Source: Ceratothoa steindachneri (taxonomy: Eukaryota > Arthropoda > Malacostraca > Isopoda > Cymothoidae). Taken from it: a DNA stretch of 64,000 nt. Of the stretch, positions 44,378 through 56,959 are shown one piece after another (the first letter of the stretch is position 1; the number at the start of each line of letters is the position of its first letter). A program made the translations under genes and the position numbers. Location: assembly GCA_963969495.1 (NCBI GenBank), contig OZ018330.1:64315013-64379012 (forward strand), in the 5' to 3' direction. The notes beneath the pieces were generated by a model. The model was not told the DNA's origin. It saw only the letters and a list, made by a program, of their open reading frames with translations, and searched no databases.

Positions 44378-47300
44378 TTAAATGAAAGGGAGAAGGCCGG
44401 CCTCCCCCCAAAAGTCAATAAGTCCACCAGTCAAAGTACACGCACTCGTCCCAAGTACAAAGGACAGGCGGTAGCGACCCCACCCATCCCGGTACAGGGA
44501 CAGGTATCGTGCGCGAAGATCACCCATACTGGGACATTCGACAAGAATATGCCGAACAGTCTGGGGGAGGACGCAGTCGTCGCAATAGGGCGCAGGCGAG
44601 TGCTCCATCAAATAGCGATGCGTCACACGAGTGTGTCCGATTCGGAGACGATAGAAAGCAACCTGAAGCCGCCGAGGCATTGGGGGATAGGTCCATGGGA
44701 ACAGTCGCGGCGTAATGGCACGCAACCTTAAGTTCCCTTCAACCGTCTTCCATCTTATTTGCCAAGCAGTCCGAAGAGCTGCCCGTATTCCTGCCATGTA
44801 GTCAGTGTGAGGAAGAGCGAAACGCTGGTCCGGTCGCAGATACCTCATGGACTCTTTGGGGCCCTCATGGGCGCGCTCATTTCCCGCAATTCCTACATGC
44901 CCAGGAAACCAGCAGAAGATAATCTCGACATCTGACCGGCTCGCCAAAACCGTGGCGTCACGGATTTCACGAACCAGGGGATGCGGAGATTCCAATGCCC
45001 CGAAAGCACCCAGGGCGCCTTGTGAGTCGCTATAGATCACAATCCGGTCTCCGAACCGGGCACGTCGCGTAATCTCCCGTACCGAGTGGTGTATTGCCAC
45101 CAGCTCGGCCGTGAAGAAAGACGCAACGCCTGGTAGAGCCCCGCTGACTTCAAACAGAGAGGATACGGCGTGGAAGCCGACCCCCTCTTGGGACTTGGAG
45201 CCATCGGTATACACTGGCACGGTTCCAGCGTGACACGACGTGTGCTCCAAAAAGGTCGAACGCAATACTCCCGGCGCCGTACAAGCTTTGGGAGCAGAGG
45301 CGTGGCGACAAATAGCCAAATGTGGTACCCTCCAGGGTGGCGTCCTGGGCAGAACCAGGGGCGCCACCGGCCCGAGAACTATATCTAACTCTCGAAGGAG
45401 TTTCCTGGCCCTAAACCCAAAGGGCTTAAGGTATGACTGGCGTCTCTCAGAGGCATAGGCACCATCGAGATCAGCTGCGGATGCAGTGAGAGCTGTTGGC
45501 GACTGAGGGAGGCGCCGGGCTCTCGAGTACAGGCGAGTGATGCACTGCGCGCGGCGCAGAGCGAGTGGCATCTCCCCAGCATCGACTAGCAGGCTCTCAA
45601 TGGGGGTAGTGAGTAAGGCACCGGTCGCAAGGCAAAGGCCGGTGTGGTGGATCGAATCCACATTCCACAATAAACGCTCGGCTGCGGTTGCATAAAACTC
45701 CGTAGTCGAGCTTCGAACGAACAAAGGATCGAAAAAATAGTAGGGCAGTAGCCCTATCAGCGCCCCAAGCGCTGAACGTCACGGAACGGAGAATTTCCAT
45801 GGCGCAGGTACAAGAGACCCTGAGGCTGCGAATATGAGCCTCCCAGGTGAGGCGTCGGTCGAATACAAGACCAAGGAAACGGTGCCACTCAAACACATCC
45901 AGGCGCACCCCATTAAGAAACAAATCTGGGTCGGGGTGGAGCCGTGGATGGCGGCAGAAGTGCACAACCTTAGTCTTGGCCAAAGATAACCAAAATCTGT
46001 GCGCTTCGGCATAGCGAGAGACGACGTTCAATGCCTGTTGGAGTCGACGCTCCAGAGTTGGAATCTGGGCCGCGCCAAAAGAGATCGAAAGGTCGTCCAC
46101 GTAGAGCGTAGCGAGAACATCTTCCGGCAGCACCGAGGTGATGCCGTTGATTATAAGAGCAAAGAGTGTGACACTGAGGACACTTCCCTGCGGGACACCC
46201 TCTTCCTGCTCCTTTGAGCAGGAGAGGGCTCCCCCCACCCGTACGCGGAATCGACGATCTCGCAAAAATTCAGATATAAACATTGGGAGGCGTCCCCTCG
46301 CCCCCATCGTGTGGAGAGTCTCCATGATACCGTATCGCCATGCGGTATCATAGGCCTTCTCCAGATCGAAAAAAACCGTGGCGTAGTGCTGTCTACGAAG
46401 GAAAGCCTCGCAAAAGGCATTTTCCAGTCGGAGCAGAGCATCCGACGTGGAGTGGAACTTACGGAAGCCGCACTGTGCAGAAGAGAGATAGCCTCCGCTG
46501 TCCAGGAAAAAGGCTAATCTAACATTTACCAATTTCTCCATCAACTTGCACACGCAAGAGGTTAAAGAAATTGGGCGGAAACCGGTCGGAGTAGAGTAAT
46601 CTCTCCCCGGCTTGCGAAAGGCGAGCATAGTAGCGATTCGCCAGGAGTCTGGCAGAAGACCTTCCACCCAGATCCTGTTAAACAAATCTAACAGAAAGGC
46701 CATGCCTCACTCACCATGGTGTCGAAGCATGGCGTACGGGACATCATCCGGACCATGGGCGGTGTCCGCGCACGAAACGAGAGCGGAAGGCAACTCACTC
46801 ACAGTAAACTTGTCGTTGAAGGGTTCTCCGCCTCTTGAGGTAAAGTCCAGCCGGCGGCCTTCCGCGACATCACGACGTGCATTGAATCCTGGAGGAGCAG
46901 CATCACGGCGAGAGAATGCGGAAAAAGCGGTCGCTAAGGATTCTGCCACGGACGCGGGGTCTGAGATTGCGGTCCAAATCTCCTAGAGAACGGGAGGGGG
47001 GTCCTGCGAGAACTTGCCCCAAATCCTTTTGACTCGCTTCCACACCTCAGCTAAAGGGGTCTTCCCGTTAAGTGAAGACACGTATGCCCGCAAAGAAGAG
47101 CAGTGGGCGTGCTTCGAAATATACCGGAACCTAGCCCTAGCCCGAAGAAATTCAGCGACAGTGAAATCGTTCGGGCGGCGCTTATAGCGCATGTAGGCAT
47201 AGCGCTTCTGTTTGAGGGCCGTCTCACACTCGGCCGAACACCATGGGAGTGGTCGGCGTGCAAAACGGCCAGACGTCCTAGGAATAGTAGTCAGGCCCAC

Positions 47301-48365
47301 GGCGATGAGGTTGCCGAAGAAGAACTTAACGGCCTCATCTACCGACCTAAACTCCTCGACTGAGATAGAGAATTCAGTCATTTCCTGAAATGTAAGCCAA
47401 CGAGCCCCCGCCAAGCACCACCGAGGTGGTCTCTAAGGAGGCAGTTGCCCTGAAAATAATATTTGCATGGGAAAGTGATCACTACCATGGAGGTCATCAA
47501 CCACCCCCCAATCAAAATCAGGCTGTGCATCCGAAGAGCACAAAGATAGGTCAAGGCAAGAAAATAAAGCGGTTCTCGGACAGTGATGCGTAAACTCATC
47601 CACGTTTAGGACACCCATCTCAAGCTCTTCGATCAGATCGGCAAGGACTTGTCTCCTGGGATTTATGGAGTAATCTCCCCAGAGAGGATGCCTGCAGTTC
47701 AGATCTCCAAGCAAGATATAGGGCCTCGGCAACCGTGCCACGACGCGGCGGAAGTCCCCCGCGTCGAAGTCAGCTGACGGTGGAATGTACGCAGAAATCA
47801 GAGTATACCTCCTATCCAGGTGCAGCTGCAGAGCCACCGCCTGAAAGGAGGTATATAAAGGGAAGGAAAGAACGGAGACATCATGCCGGGTGTAAACCGC
47901 GCATCCCCCAGCCCGGCCATCCCGCGGTGGTGGGGTCGCAAGACCCTTATACCCCGGAAGGGCGGGCAGGGGGCACGCGCCTAGCATGGTCTCCTGCAAA
48001 ACGATAGCTAACGGGGAACGGGATGAGACGAGCCTCCGCAGCTCATTCCAGTTGGCCCGGAGTCCACGGCAATTCCATTGAAGGAATATGCTCTCCAGGC
48101 CTAGCTCGGAGGAGACGTGGGGCCCTCCTCGAACTGAAGACCCTCCCGGGAATGGCCGTACGCTTTCCGGGGGCAGAACCCCGGGCGCTGTTGGCCGGAC
48201 AAAGCGCTGAAGGCGCTGTCGCCTTCGAGGACTTATTGGGGGAGGTTGGGCTCGCGATGCGAGTCTTTTCCTCTCTTCGCCTCGAAAACTTAGGCGGGCG
48301 TTGCGGCTTCGGAGGCAGGGGGCCCTCTTTTCGAGGAACCACCGTCTCCGAGCCACTCGTTCCAC
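44378..48365 (-). pseudogene. ORF2 of LINE C (APE endonuclease-RT-RNase H)
   Basis: One frame runs from 48365 to 45597, broken only by stops near 47433, 46983 and 46707, then shifts near 45650 into the frame 45724-44378. Counting from 48365, the APE-type endonuclease has QWNCRG (96), QE (124-125), ISAYIPPS (190), GDLN (220-223) and SDH (295-297). In the frame from 46703 the RT has D113 (FFDLEKAYD), PQGSVLSV (171-178) and YVDD (201-204). In the frame from 45724 RNase H has D174 (VYTDGSK), E207 (FTAELVAI) and D233 (YSDSQGA); a YCDDC-RHILVEC zinc segment follows. All three active sites are intact; only the stops and the frameshift disable it. The product would nick target DNA and copy the element RNA there. 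Confidence 0.9.
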
Positions 48366-50033
48366 CTCGGGGCATGGGGGAAGGGGCCGAAGCTCCTTTG
48401 TTGCTCTCCTCCTTTCGGGGAACAGCTTTAGGAACCCCGGAAGATGGCCTAGCGACCATCTTCAGGGCTGTTGCCTCCTGTGAGTCTAACGACTCAGTGT
48501 AAGCGCGTGGCCATTTCGCCATACGAGAAACGGTCACGCTGGGGGAAGAAGGGGGAGCCCTGGTTTTAGCCGGGGCAGGGTATGAACCCTTTTTGCCGCC
48601 AGCTTTACCAAGGCAGCGCACGGGTTGGTTAGAGCTCGCAGAAGGGCTCCGAATGGGCGCGGAAACAACCATGCTCGTTGGCCTGGATGGGCCAGGAGCA
48701 GAGGGTGCCTTTCTAACTATTGAGGCATATGATGTCCCAGACAGAGCCGGGCGCGCCAGGACCAAGTCCTTTGCCTCGCGGACTGAGAGTCGATCCTGGG
48801 CCTGAACGGCCAGGATTTCTTTCTCAAGGAGATATGCACCACATTGCTTTGAAGAAGCAGGGTGCAGCTCTCCGCAATTGACACACTTGGCCACACACGA
48901 TTTGGACTTATCGTGTGCAACCTTGGAGCAATTTACACAGACTTCGGGTGACCCCGACTTTGAAAGTCTACATAAGCGATTCGTATGGCCGAAGCGGTGA
49001 CAGTAATAGCACCGCCGCGGCAGTGGCACGAATGCCTTCACGCGATAGCGGTACCAACCGGCACGCACTGACTCAGGGAGCTTGTCACAGTCGAAGGTGA
49101 CGAAGAGTGTAGGGGTGGGTCTCAAGGCCCCTCCCTGTTTTCTCATCACACGTTCGACCTTGACCGCCCCATGGTCGGCCAGCTCTAGGGTGATGTCCTC
49201 AATGGAGTAGTCAATGACTTCCCGCGGATAAACTACTGCTTTCACAAAGTTCATGGTAGAGTGCGGCGTCACACGCACCGGGAGGCCATGAATTGTCCGA
49301 AGAGCACTTATCTTGGCCGCCTCGGCGGGATTCACCGTATTCGCCAGAAGGCTCCCGTCCGAGAAACGGGTTACCTTCCGCCCTCTAACGATTGCACTAG
49401 CTAATCCTCTCCTCTGATGGATCATGTTGCCCTTGGATAACATGGTGCCATCAGTGGAGCGAATAACAAGGAAGCGTTTGAAGCCAGCGGGCTCGAAAAC
49501 GCAGGGTAACCTCTGAATGAGGGGACCCGATGTCATCGAGGCTCCGCTCTGTGAACTTTTGGTCTTTGTCATCGTCAGGAGCTCCGTACCCAGGGGAGCA
49601 GAGGGGCCGGATGTGCCGATCTTGGCTTTGTCGCTTGCCAAAGTGGCAGCAGACCCATCCGTCCCCGTAGACCCGCGGTTGGAGAGGAGCCCCGAGTCTT
49701 CTTCGTCTTTTTGGTCTTTTTCATCTTTTTCTTTTTTGGAGAGGAGGGCGGGGAATGAACCCGCTTCTCACCCCCACCGGTAGAAGCCCCCAGGCCAGAT
49801 GAACCGGCCTCAGCCAGGTCCCTCTCCGAAATAGAGAAGGTCCTGGTGGTCGCAGGGACATCATCCGGAGGAGATCCCTCCCCTCCTTGTACTGCTTGAG
49901 AATCCACAGTCGTTTGAGGAGGACCTTGCATAGGGGCGGATTCGGGTTCGGTGCTTGGCGCCGAGCCCGGAATCCCCTCCATGAAAGGCTCTACCGTCTG
50001 AGGCTGGTTTTCCTCAAGGACCATGTCTATCAC
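48043..50033 (-). pseudogene. ORF1 (gag-like, three zinc knuckles) of LINE C
   Basis: Two overlapping frames, 50033-49575 and 49641-48043 (532 codons), joined by one frameshift near 49610. The N-terminal part is Pro/Ser/acidic with a Lys-rich PPSSPKKKKMKKTKKTKK patch, probably a nuclear signal. The second frame has an RRM-like fold candidate (residues 55-205; RFLVIRSTDG, LFVTFDCDKL), then three knuckles: C211-C214-H219-C224, C235-C238-H243-C249 and C253-C256-H260-C267; the last two have unusual spacing. A Ser/Pro/Lys-rich tail follows. Its end overlaps the start of the ORF2 frame by up to 320 bp, so ORF2 probably begins by reinitiation or frameshifting in the intact element. Confidence 0.85.
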
Positions 50034-50780
50034 AGGAGGGGCCTCCAGTTGGCCATCCCCTCCCAGGACATCGCAGGTCCCCTTGGCAGCGTCATAAGTC
50101 TTTAGTGGGGAAGCACAGGCCTTGAACCGGCAAGGTTTAATATTCTTGCCAGCAGGTCTTTTGAGCGAAGTGACCGAAGGGGACTGGCTTCCCTCTCCCC
50201 CCTAAGGGGGTTTGCCCTACCGAGCCGCCTGCACGAGGGGCGGTCGGCAATGGGCTGCCTGCTGGCTTTCTTGGCAGTCCCCTTAGAAAGCAAAGGAGGG
50301 ACTGCCGCTAGAGATAGGGAGGTGCCCGAAAGCACCTCTAGAGAAGGGGGGTGAGAGGGAGACCCCTACACCCATAGGCGTAGGAGAGGAGTAAGCCTCC
50401 TCTCCGGTTAAAGAGGTATGGAGGGTCCCCTGCACAAGCCCAGGAGGGGAGTCCTCCATCTTTTCTGTGGAGTTGCACGAGGGCGGCTCCGTTGTTTTAA
50501 GGGGAATTAAGGGGAGCTGAGGGGTTAGGGAACAATGTCCCCTCCCCCCCCCCAGCCCCGATCCGGAGTGGTTGGCATGAGAAGAAGGTCAGCATCTACC
50601 CTGTGAAATTAGAGGCTGACCAGAGAAAGTTGTAGGAGAGGTTGTATGAAAAGCGACGAGGTAGGGGAGAAATCGGACTATCTGAAGGAAGGAAGAGAAG
50701 CTAAGCTGGGGCCGGACGGAGCACTGGATCCCGTCAGCACGGCGGCCAGGATGGCAAATCGCTGCGACCCTTACGGGGTC
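50034..50780 (-). other. 5' UTR of LINE C
   Basis: Non-coding leader of about 0.75 kb, likely with the internal promoter usual for this LINE group. Its first bases, GACCCCGTAAGGGTC, can fold into a small hairpin with a GUAA loop; B (ACCCCGTAAGGGG) has the same core and D a shortened one. Confidence 0.55.
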
Positions 50781-53700
50781 GAACAGAGGGGATACGGCGT
50801 GGAAGCCGACCCCCTCTTGGGACTTGGAGCCATCGGTATACACTGGCACGGTTCCAGCGTAACACGACGTGTGCTCCAAAAAGGTCGAACGCAATACTCC
50901 CGGCGCCGTACAAGCTTTGGGAGCAGAGGCATGGCGACAAATAGCCAAATGTGGTACCCTCCAGGGTGGCGTCCTGGGCAGAACCAGGGGCGCCACCGGC
51001 CCGAGAGCTATATCTAGCTCTCGAAGAAGTTTCCTGGCCCAAAAACCCAAAGGGCTTAGGGTATGACTGGCGTCTCTCGCCGGCATAGGCATCGTCGAGA
51101 TCAGGTGCGGATGCAGTGAAAGCTGTTGGCGACTGAGGAAGGCGCCGTGCTTGCGCGTACAGGCGAGTGATGCACTGCACGCGGCGCAGAGCGAGTGGCA
51201 TCTCCCCAGCATCGACCAACAGGCTCTCAATGGGGAAAGTGCGGAAGGCACCGGTCGCAAGGGGGAGGCCGGTGTGGTAGATAGAATCCACCTGCCGCAA
51301 TAAACGCTCGGCTGCGGATGCATAAAACGCACATCCGTAGTCAAGCTTCGAACGAACAAAGGTCGATAAAAAAGTAGGGCAGTAGCCCTATCAGCGCCCC
51401 AAGCGCTGAACGTCAGGGAACAGAGAATATCCATGGCGTGAGTACAAGAGACCCTAAGGCTGTGAATATGAGCCTGCCAAAGAGGCGTCGGTCGAATGCA
51501 ACACCAAGGAAACGGTGCGACTCAACCACATCCAAGTACACCCCATTAATAAACAAAGTTGGGTCGGGGTGGAGCCGTGGATGGCGGCAGAAGTGCACCA
51601 CCTTAGTCTTGGCCAAAGAAAACCGAAACCTGTGCGCTTCAGGATAGCGAGAGACGCTCCAGAGTTAGCATCTGGGCCGCGCCAAAAGAGATCGAAAGGT
51701 CGTCCACGTAGAGCGTAGCGAGAACATCTTCCGGCAGCACCGAGGTGATGCCGTTGATGCTCAGGGCAAAGAGTGTGACACTGAGACACTTCCCTGAGGG
51801 ACACCCTCTTCCTGCTCCTTTGGGCCGGAGAGAGCTCTCCCCACCCATCCGCGGAATCGACGATCTCGCAAAAATTCAGATATAAAGACTGGGAGGCGTC
51901 CCCTCGCCCCCATCGTGTGGAGAGTCTCCATGATACCGTATCGCCTTGCGGTATCATAGGCCTTCTCCAGATCGAAAAACACCGTGACGTAGTGCTGTCT
52001 ATGAAAGAAAGCCTCCCAGACGGCATTTTCCAGTCGGAGCAGAGCATCCGACGTGGAGTGGAACTTGCGCAAGCCGCACTGTACAGAAGACAGATGGCGT
52101 CCGCTGTCCAGAGAAAAGCTAATCTAACATTTACCAATTTCTCCATCAACTTGCACACGCCAGGGCTTAGAGAGATTGGGCGGAAACCGGTCGGAGTAGA
52201 GTGATCTCTCCCTGGTTTGCGAAAGGCGAGCAGAGTAGCGATTTGCCAGGAGTCTGGGAGAAGACCTTCCACCCAGATCCTGTTGAACAAATCTAACAAA
52301 GGCCATGCCTCACTCACCATGGTGTCGAAGAAAGGCGAACGGGACATCGTCTGGACCATGGGCGGTGTCAGCGCCGAAGCGAGAGCGGAGCGCAACTCAC
52401 TCACAGTAAACTTGTCGTTGAAGGGTTCTCCGCCTCTTGAGGTAAAGTCCAGCCAGCGGCCTTCCGCGACATCACGACGTGCATTGAATGCTGGCGGAGC
52501 AGCATCGCGGCGAGAGAATGCGGAAAAAGCGGTCGCTAAGGATTCCGCCACGGACGCGGGGTCCGAGATTGCGGTCCCATTCTCCTGGAGAACGGGAGGG
52601 GGGTCCTGCGAGAACTTGCCCCCAATTCTTTGGACTCGCTTCCACACCTCAGCTAAAGGGGTCTTCCCGTTAAGTGAAGACACGTATGCTCGCCAAGAAG
52701 AGCGGCGGTGTGCTTCCAAATATACCGGAACCTAGCCCTAGCCCGACGAAATTCAGCGACAGTGAAATCGTTCGGGCGGCGCTTATAGCGCATATAAGCA
52801 TAACGCTTCTGTTTGAGGGCCATCTCACACTCGGCCGAACACCATGGGAGTGGTCGGCGTGCAAAACGGCCAGACGTCCTAGGAATAGTAGTCAGGCCCA
52901 CGGCGATGAGGTTGCTGGAGAATAACTTACCGGCCTCATCTACCGACCTAAACTCCTCGATTGAGATAGAGAATTCAGTCATTCCCTGAAATTCAGGCCA
53001 CCGCGCCCACGCGAAGCACCACCGAGGTGGGCTCTCAGGCGGCAGTTGCCCTGAAATGATATTTGAATGGGAAAGTGATCACTACCATGGAGGTCATCGA
53101 CCACCCCCCAATCAAAATCAGGCTGTGCATCCGAAGAGCACAAAGATAGATCAAGGCAAGAAAATGAAGCAGTTCTCGGACAGTGATGCGTAAATTCATC
53201 CACGTTTAGGACACCCATCTCAAGTTCTTCGATCAGATCGGCAAGGACCTGTCCCCTGGGATTTATTGAGTAATCTCCCCAGAGAGGATGCCTGCCGTTC
53301 AGATCTCCTTATAAGAGAAAGGGCCTCGACAACTGTGCCACGACGCGGCGGAAATCCCCCGCGTCGAAGACAGAAGACGGTGGAAGGTACGCAGAAATGA
53401 TAGTATACCTCCTATCCAGGTGCAGCTGCACAGCCACTGCCTGAAAGGAGGTATCTAAGGAGAAAGAAAGAACGGAGACATCATGCCGGGTGTAAAGCGC
53501 GCATCCCCCAGCCCGGCCATCCCGTGGTGGTGGGGTCGCAAGACCCTTATACCCCGGGAGGAAGGGCAGGGGGCACGCGCCTAGCATGGTCTCCTGCAAA
53601 AAGATAGCTAACGGAGAACAGGACGAGACGAGCCTCCGGAGCTCCTCCCAGTTGGCTCGGAGTCCACGGCAATTCCATTGAAGGAATATGCCCTCCAGGC

Positions 53701-53803
53701 CTAGCTCGGAGGAGAGTCGGGGGCCCTCCTCGAACAGAAGACCCTCACGGGAATGGTCGTACGCTTCCCGGAGGGCGAACCCCGGGCGTGGTTGGCGGAA
53801 CAA
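50781..53803 (-). pseudogene. ORF2 of LINE D (endonuclease, RT, start of RNase H)
   Basis: Broken into at least eight frames. 53803-53309 has the endonuclease start (FLQWNCRGLRANWEELRRL, LQETMLGACPLPF); 53218-52979 its end (SCLDLSLCSSDA, GSDHFPIQI); 52982-52653 the linker; 52072-51761 RT motif A (FFDLEKAYDTARRYG); 51848-51639 motif C with LYVDDLSISFGAAQ; 51434-50781 the linker and RNase H start. The catalytic motifs survive in sequence but many indels exclude function. The rest of RNase H is at 43476-44195. Confidence 0.85.
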
Positions 53804-55906
53804 AGCGTTAAAGGCGCTGTCGACTTCGAGGACTTATTGGGGGAGGTTGGGCTCGCCATGCGAGTCTTTTCCTCCCTCCACCTCGAAACCTTAGGCGGGC
53901 GTTGCGGCTTCGGAGGCGAGGGGACCTTTTTTCGAGGAACCACCGTCTCCGAGCCACTCGCTCCTTTGTTGCTGTCCTCCTTTCGGGGGACAGCATTAAG
54001 AACCCCGGAAGATAGCCTAGCGACCAACTTCAGGGGTTTTGCCTCCTGTGAGTCTAACGACTCGGTGGAGGCGCGTGGCCGTTTCGCCTTACGGGAAACG
54101 GTCACGCTAGGTGGAAGAGGGGGGAAGCCCTGGTTTTAGCCGGGGTGGGGGGGGAACCCTTTTTGCCGCCAGCTTTACTTGGGCAGCGCCCGGGTTGAGT
54201 AGAGCCTGCAGAAGGGCTCCGAATAGGCGCGGAAACAACCGTGCTCGTTGGCCTGGATAGGCCAGGAGCAGAGGGTGCCTTTGTAACTATTGAGGCATAT
54301 AACGTCCCAGGCAGAGCCGGGCTTCGGAGAAGCGGGGTGCGGGTCTCCGCAATTGACACACTTGGCAACACATGATTTAGACTTTTCTTGTGTGGCTTTG
54401 GAGCAATTTACACAGACTTCGGGTGACCCTGACCTTGCACGTCTACAAGAACAATTTGTAGGGCTTAAGCGTTGACAGTAATAGCACCGCTGCGGCAGTG
54501 GCACGAATGCCTTCACACGGTAGCGGTACCAACAGGCACGCACTGACTCAGCGAGCTTGTCACAGTCGAACGTGACGAAGAGTGTAGGGGTGGGTCTCGA
54601 GGCCCCTCCCTGTTTTCTCATCACACGTTCGACCTTGACCGCCCCATGGTCGGCCAGCTCTAGGGTGATGTCCTCAATTGAGTAGTCAACGAGTTCCCGC
54701 GGATAAACTACTGCTTTCACAAAGTTCATGGTAGAGTGCGGCGTCACACGCACCAGGGTGCCATGAAGTGTCCGAAGAGCACTTATCTTGGCCGCCTCGG
54801 CGGGATTCGCCGACTCCGCCAGAAGCCTCCCGTCCGAGTACAGGGTCATCTTTGGCTCTCTACCAATTGCACTAGCTAATCCTCTCCTCTGCTGGATCAT
54901 GTTGCCCTTGGACAACATGGTGCCATCAGTGGAGCGAATCACGAAGAAGCGTTTGAAGCCAGCGGGCTCGAAAACGCCAGGTAACCTCTGAATTAGGGGC
55001 CCCGATATCAACGAGGCTCCGCTCCACTTTTCGTCTTTGTCATAGTCAGGGGATCCGCACCTGGAGGGGGAGAGGGGCCGGATGTGCCGATCTTGGCTTG
55101 GTCGCTTGCCAAAGTGGCAGTAGACCCATCCGTCCCCGTAGCCCCCGCGGATGGAGAGGAGCCCCGAGTCTTCTTAGTCTTTCTTGTTTTTTTCTTCTTT
55201 TTAGGAGAGGAGGGTGGGGAATGAACCTGCTTCACACTTCCGCCGGCAGAAGCTCCTAGGCCAGATGGACCGGCCTCAGCCAGGTCCTTCTCCGAAATGG
55301 AGAAGGTTCTGGTGTTCGCAGGGGCACCGGTCAGAGGAGATCCCTTCCCTCCTTGTACTGCCTCAGAAACCATAGACGTTTGAGGAGGACCTTGCATAGG
55401 GGCGGATTCGGGTTCGATGTAAGGCGCCGAGCCAGGATTCCCCCCATGGAAGGCCCTACCGTCTGAGGCTGGATTTCCTCAAGGACCATGACTATCACAG
55501 GAGGGGCCTCCAGTTGGCCATCCCCTCCCAGGACATCGCAGGTCCCCTTGGCAGCTATGCCAGTCCTGTGTAGGGAGGCACAGGCCTTGACCCCGGCAAG
55601 GTTTAAAATTCTTGCCAGCAGGTCTTTTGAGGGAAGCGACCCCAGGAGCCTGGCTTCCCTATCCTCCCTAAGGGGGTTTGCCCTAACGAGCCGCTTACAC
55701 GAGGGGCGGTCGGCAATGGGCTGCCTGCTGGCTTTCTCTGCAGTCCCCTTACAAAGAAAAGGAGGGACTGCCGCTGGAAATAGGGACGTGCTCGAAAGCA
55801 CCTCCATAGAAGGGGGTGAGGGGGAGTCCCCTTCACCCGTAGGCGTAGGAGAAGAGTAAGCCTCCTCTCCGGTTAGAGAAATATGGAGGGTCCCCTGCAC
55901 AAGCAA
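53701..55906 (-). pseudogene. ORF1 (gag-like) of LINE D
   Basis: Frames 55906-55331, 55397-55008, 55011-54175 and 54105-53701. Contains the Lys-rich PPSSPKKKKKTRKTKK patch, the RRM-like part (RFFVIRSTDGTMLSKGN, LFVTFDCDKLAESV) and knuckles CYYCQRLSPTNCSC (first, with its His lost), CVNCSKATQEKSKSC and CVNCGDPHPASPK. A deletion after the third knuckle near 54320 removes the segment between it and SAWDVICLN. Non-functional. Confidence 0.82.
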
Positions 55907-56544
55907 TGAGGGGGGGGGGTACCTCCATTTTTTCGGTCGAGCTGCCCTAGGGCGGCTCCGTTGATGATACAGGGGAAGTTGAGGGTCTTTTTTTTAGGTT
56001 GTGTATCATTGGTCATGGTGACCTAAATTTTCTGCGAGCCGCAATAGCTCATCACCTCTCACAGTTGTCCGCACTGCAGAGGTGCTTACATGCCTGGCAG
56101 AGCCAGTCGCCGCCATTTGGGACCACCCCTCCCGCCTGGTGGCCTGGCAGTCCATCGGCATGGCGGCTCCACCTTGAACACGGCGTAAAAAGATAGATTG
56201 TGAAGAGGAGAGGAAAAGGGGATGTGAGGAAGGTATGGGTGGGGATGAAGCAGGTTGTTAAAAAACTCCAATCTCTAACCGGAGCTCAGGGATTAGGGAA
56301 CGTTGTCCCCTTTCCCCTCAGCCCCAAATCCGGAACGGTTGGCTTGAGAAGGAGGTCAGAATCTACCCTGTGAAATTAGAGGCTGACCAGAGAAAGTTGT
56401 GGGAGAGGTTATATGAAAAGCGACGAGGTGGGAAGAAATACAGGTTATCTGAAGGAATGAAGAGAGGCTAAGCTGGGTCCGGACGGAGCGCTGGATCCCG
56501 TCAGCACGGCTTCCAGGATGGCAAATCGCCGTGCCCCTTACGGT

Positions 56545-56553
56545 TTGTTCCTC
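56545..56553. repeat. Target-site duplication TTGTTCCTC of LINE D (right)
   Basis: Second copy of 43158-43166. Confidence 0.9.
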
Positions 56554-56700
56554 TTAAATACGCGTGGGTTTTCTGAGTGGTAGACAAGAAGTAGTTATAT
56601 TTTGAGGTCACCACTCGCATTAGCACACATTAAAAGAGTAAACCTGTCTTTCTTTGGCTTGTTCCCAGGGTATCTTTAGCTAGTTCACTAACGGACAATG
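56545..56700 (-). pseudogene. Tigger transposase, upstream piece
   Basis: On the minus strand: PGNKPKKDRFTLLMCANASG, then DLKI, one stop, and LLLVYHSENPRVFKRN, the Tigger segment immediately before the piece at 42626-43166. Upstream of about 56680 the frame is lost. The two pieces are 13.4 kb apart because LINE D (with LINE C) sits between them. Confidence 0.85.
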
Positions 56701-56851
56701 CAGTCTCTTTTTTCTTTATTAATTCCTGCTTCAGGGGAAAACTATAACTCTCATTGTCACTTTTCACTTTCTGCGTGACCAAGGAATATTACAAACACAA
56801 CGACCAAAATAGATTTTAATACACACTAAATAAAATGCACAAAATAAATAT

Positions 56852-56853
<2 letters not shown>

Positions 56854-56890
<37 letters not shown>
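56854..56890. repeat. (TA)n microsatellite
   Basis: About 18 TA units in AT-rich sequence. Confidence 0.95.
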
Positions 56891-56892
<2 letters not shown>

Positions 56893-56959
56893 TACATGAA
56901 TAAGACGGAATTAGGTTCCGAATACTAATTGGATAACCAGAGTTAGTAAGTGGTTATAA

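Larger units (their letters stand above)
44196..50780 (-). mobile_element. LINE copy C: full-length I-group LINE inside LINE D
   Basis: A 6.6-kb minus-strand element. Its 3' end is an A-rich tail (T run at 44196-44207 in plus sense) and its 5' end is GACCCCGTAAGGG (minus sense, 50780 downward). An 11-bp target duplication with one mismatch, AACNGAGGGGA, lies at 44185-44195 and 50782-50792. It is a member of the same family as the host LINE D. Order: 5' UTR, ORF1 (50033-48043), ORF2 (48365-44378), 3' UTR. It is the best preserved copy, but ORF1 has one frameshift and ORF2 three stops and one frameshift, so it is not active as it stands. RNase H in ORF2 places it in the I group. Confidence 0.9.
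50781..56544 (-). mobile_element. LINE copy D, 5' segment
   Basis: Continuation of LINE D after the insertion of C, from the RNase H start (50781; VPVYTDGSKSQEGVGFHAVS) up to its 5' end (CCGTAAGGGGCACGG in minus sense, 56544). The 5' UTR occupies about 55910-56544. The right target duplication TTGTTCCTC (56545-56553) follows directly. D with both segments totals about 6.8 kb. Confidence 0.9.
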
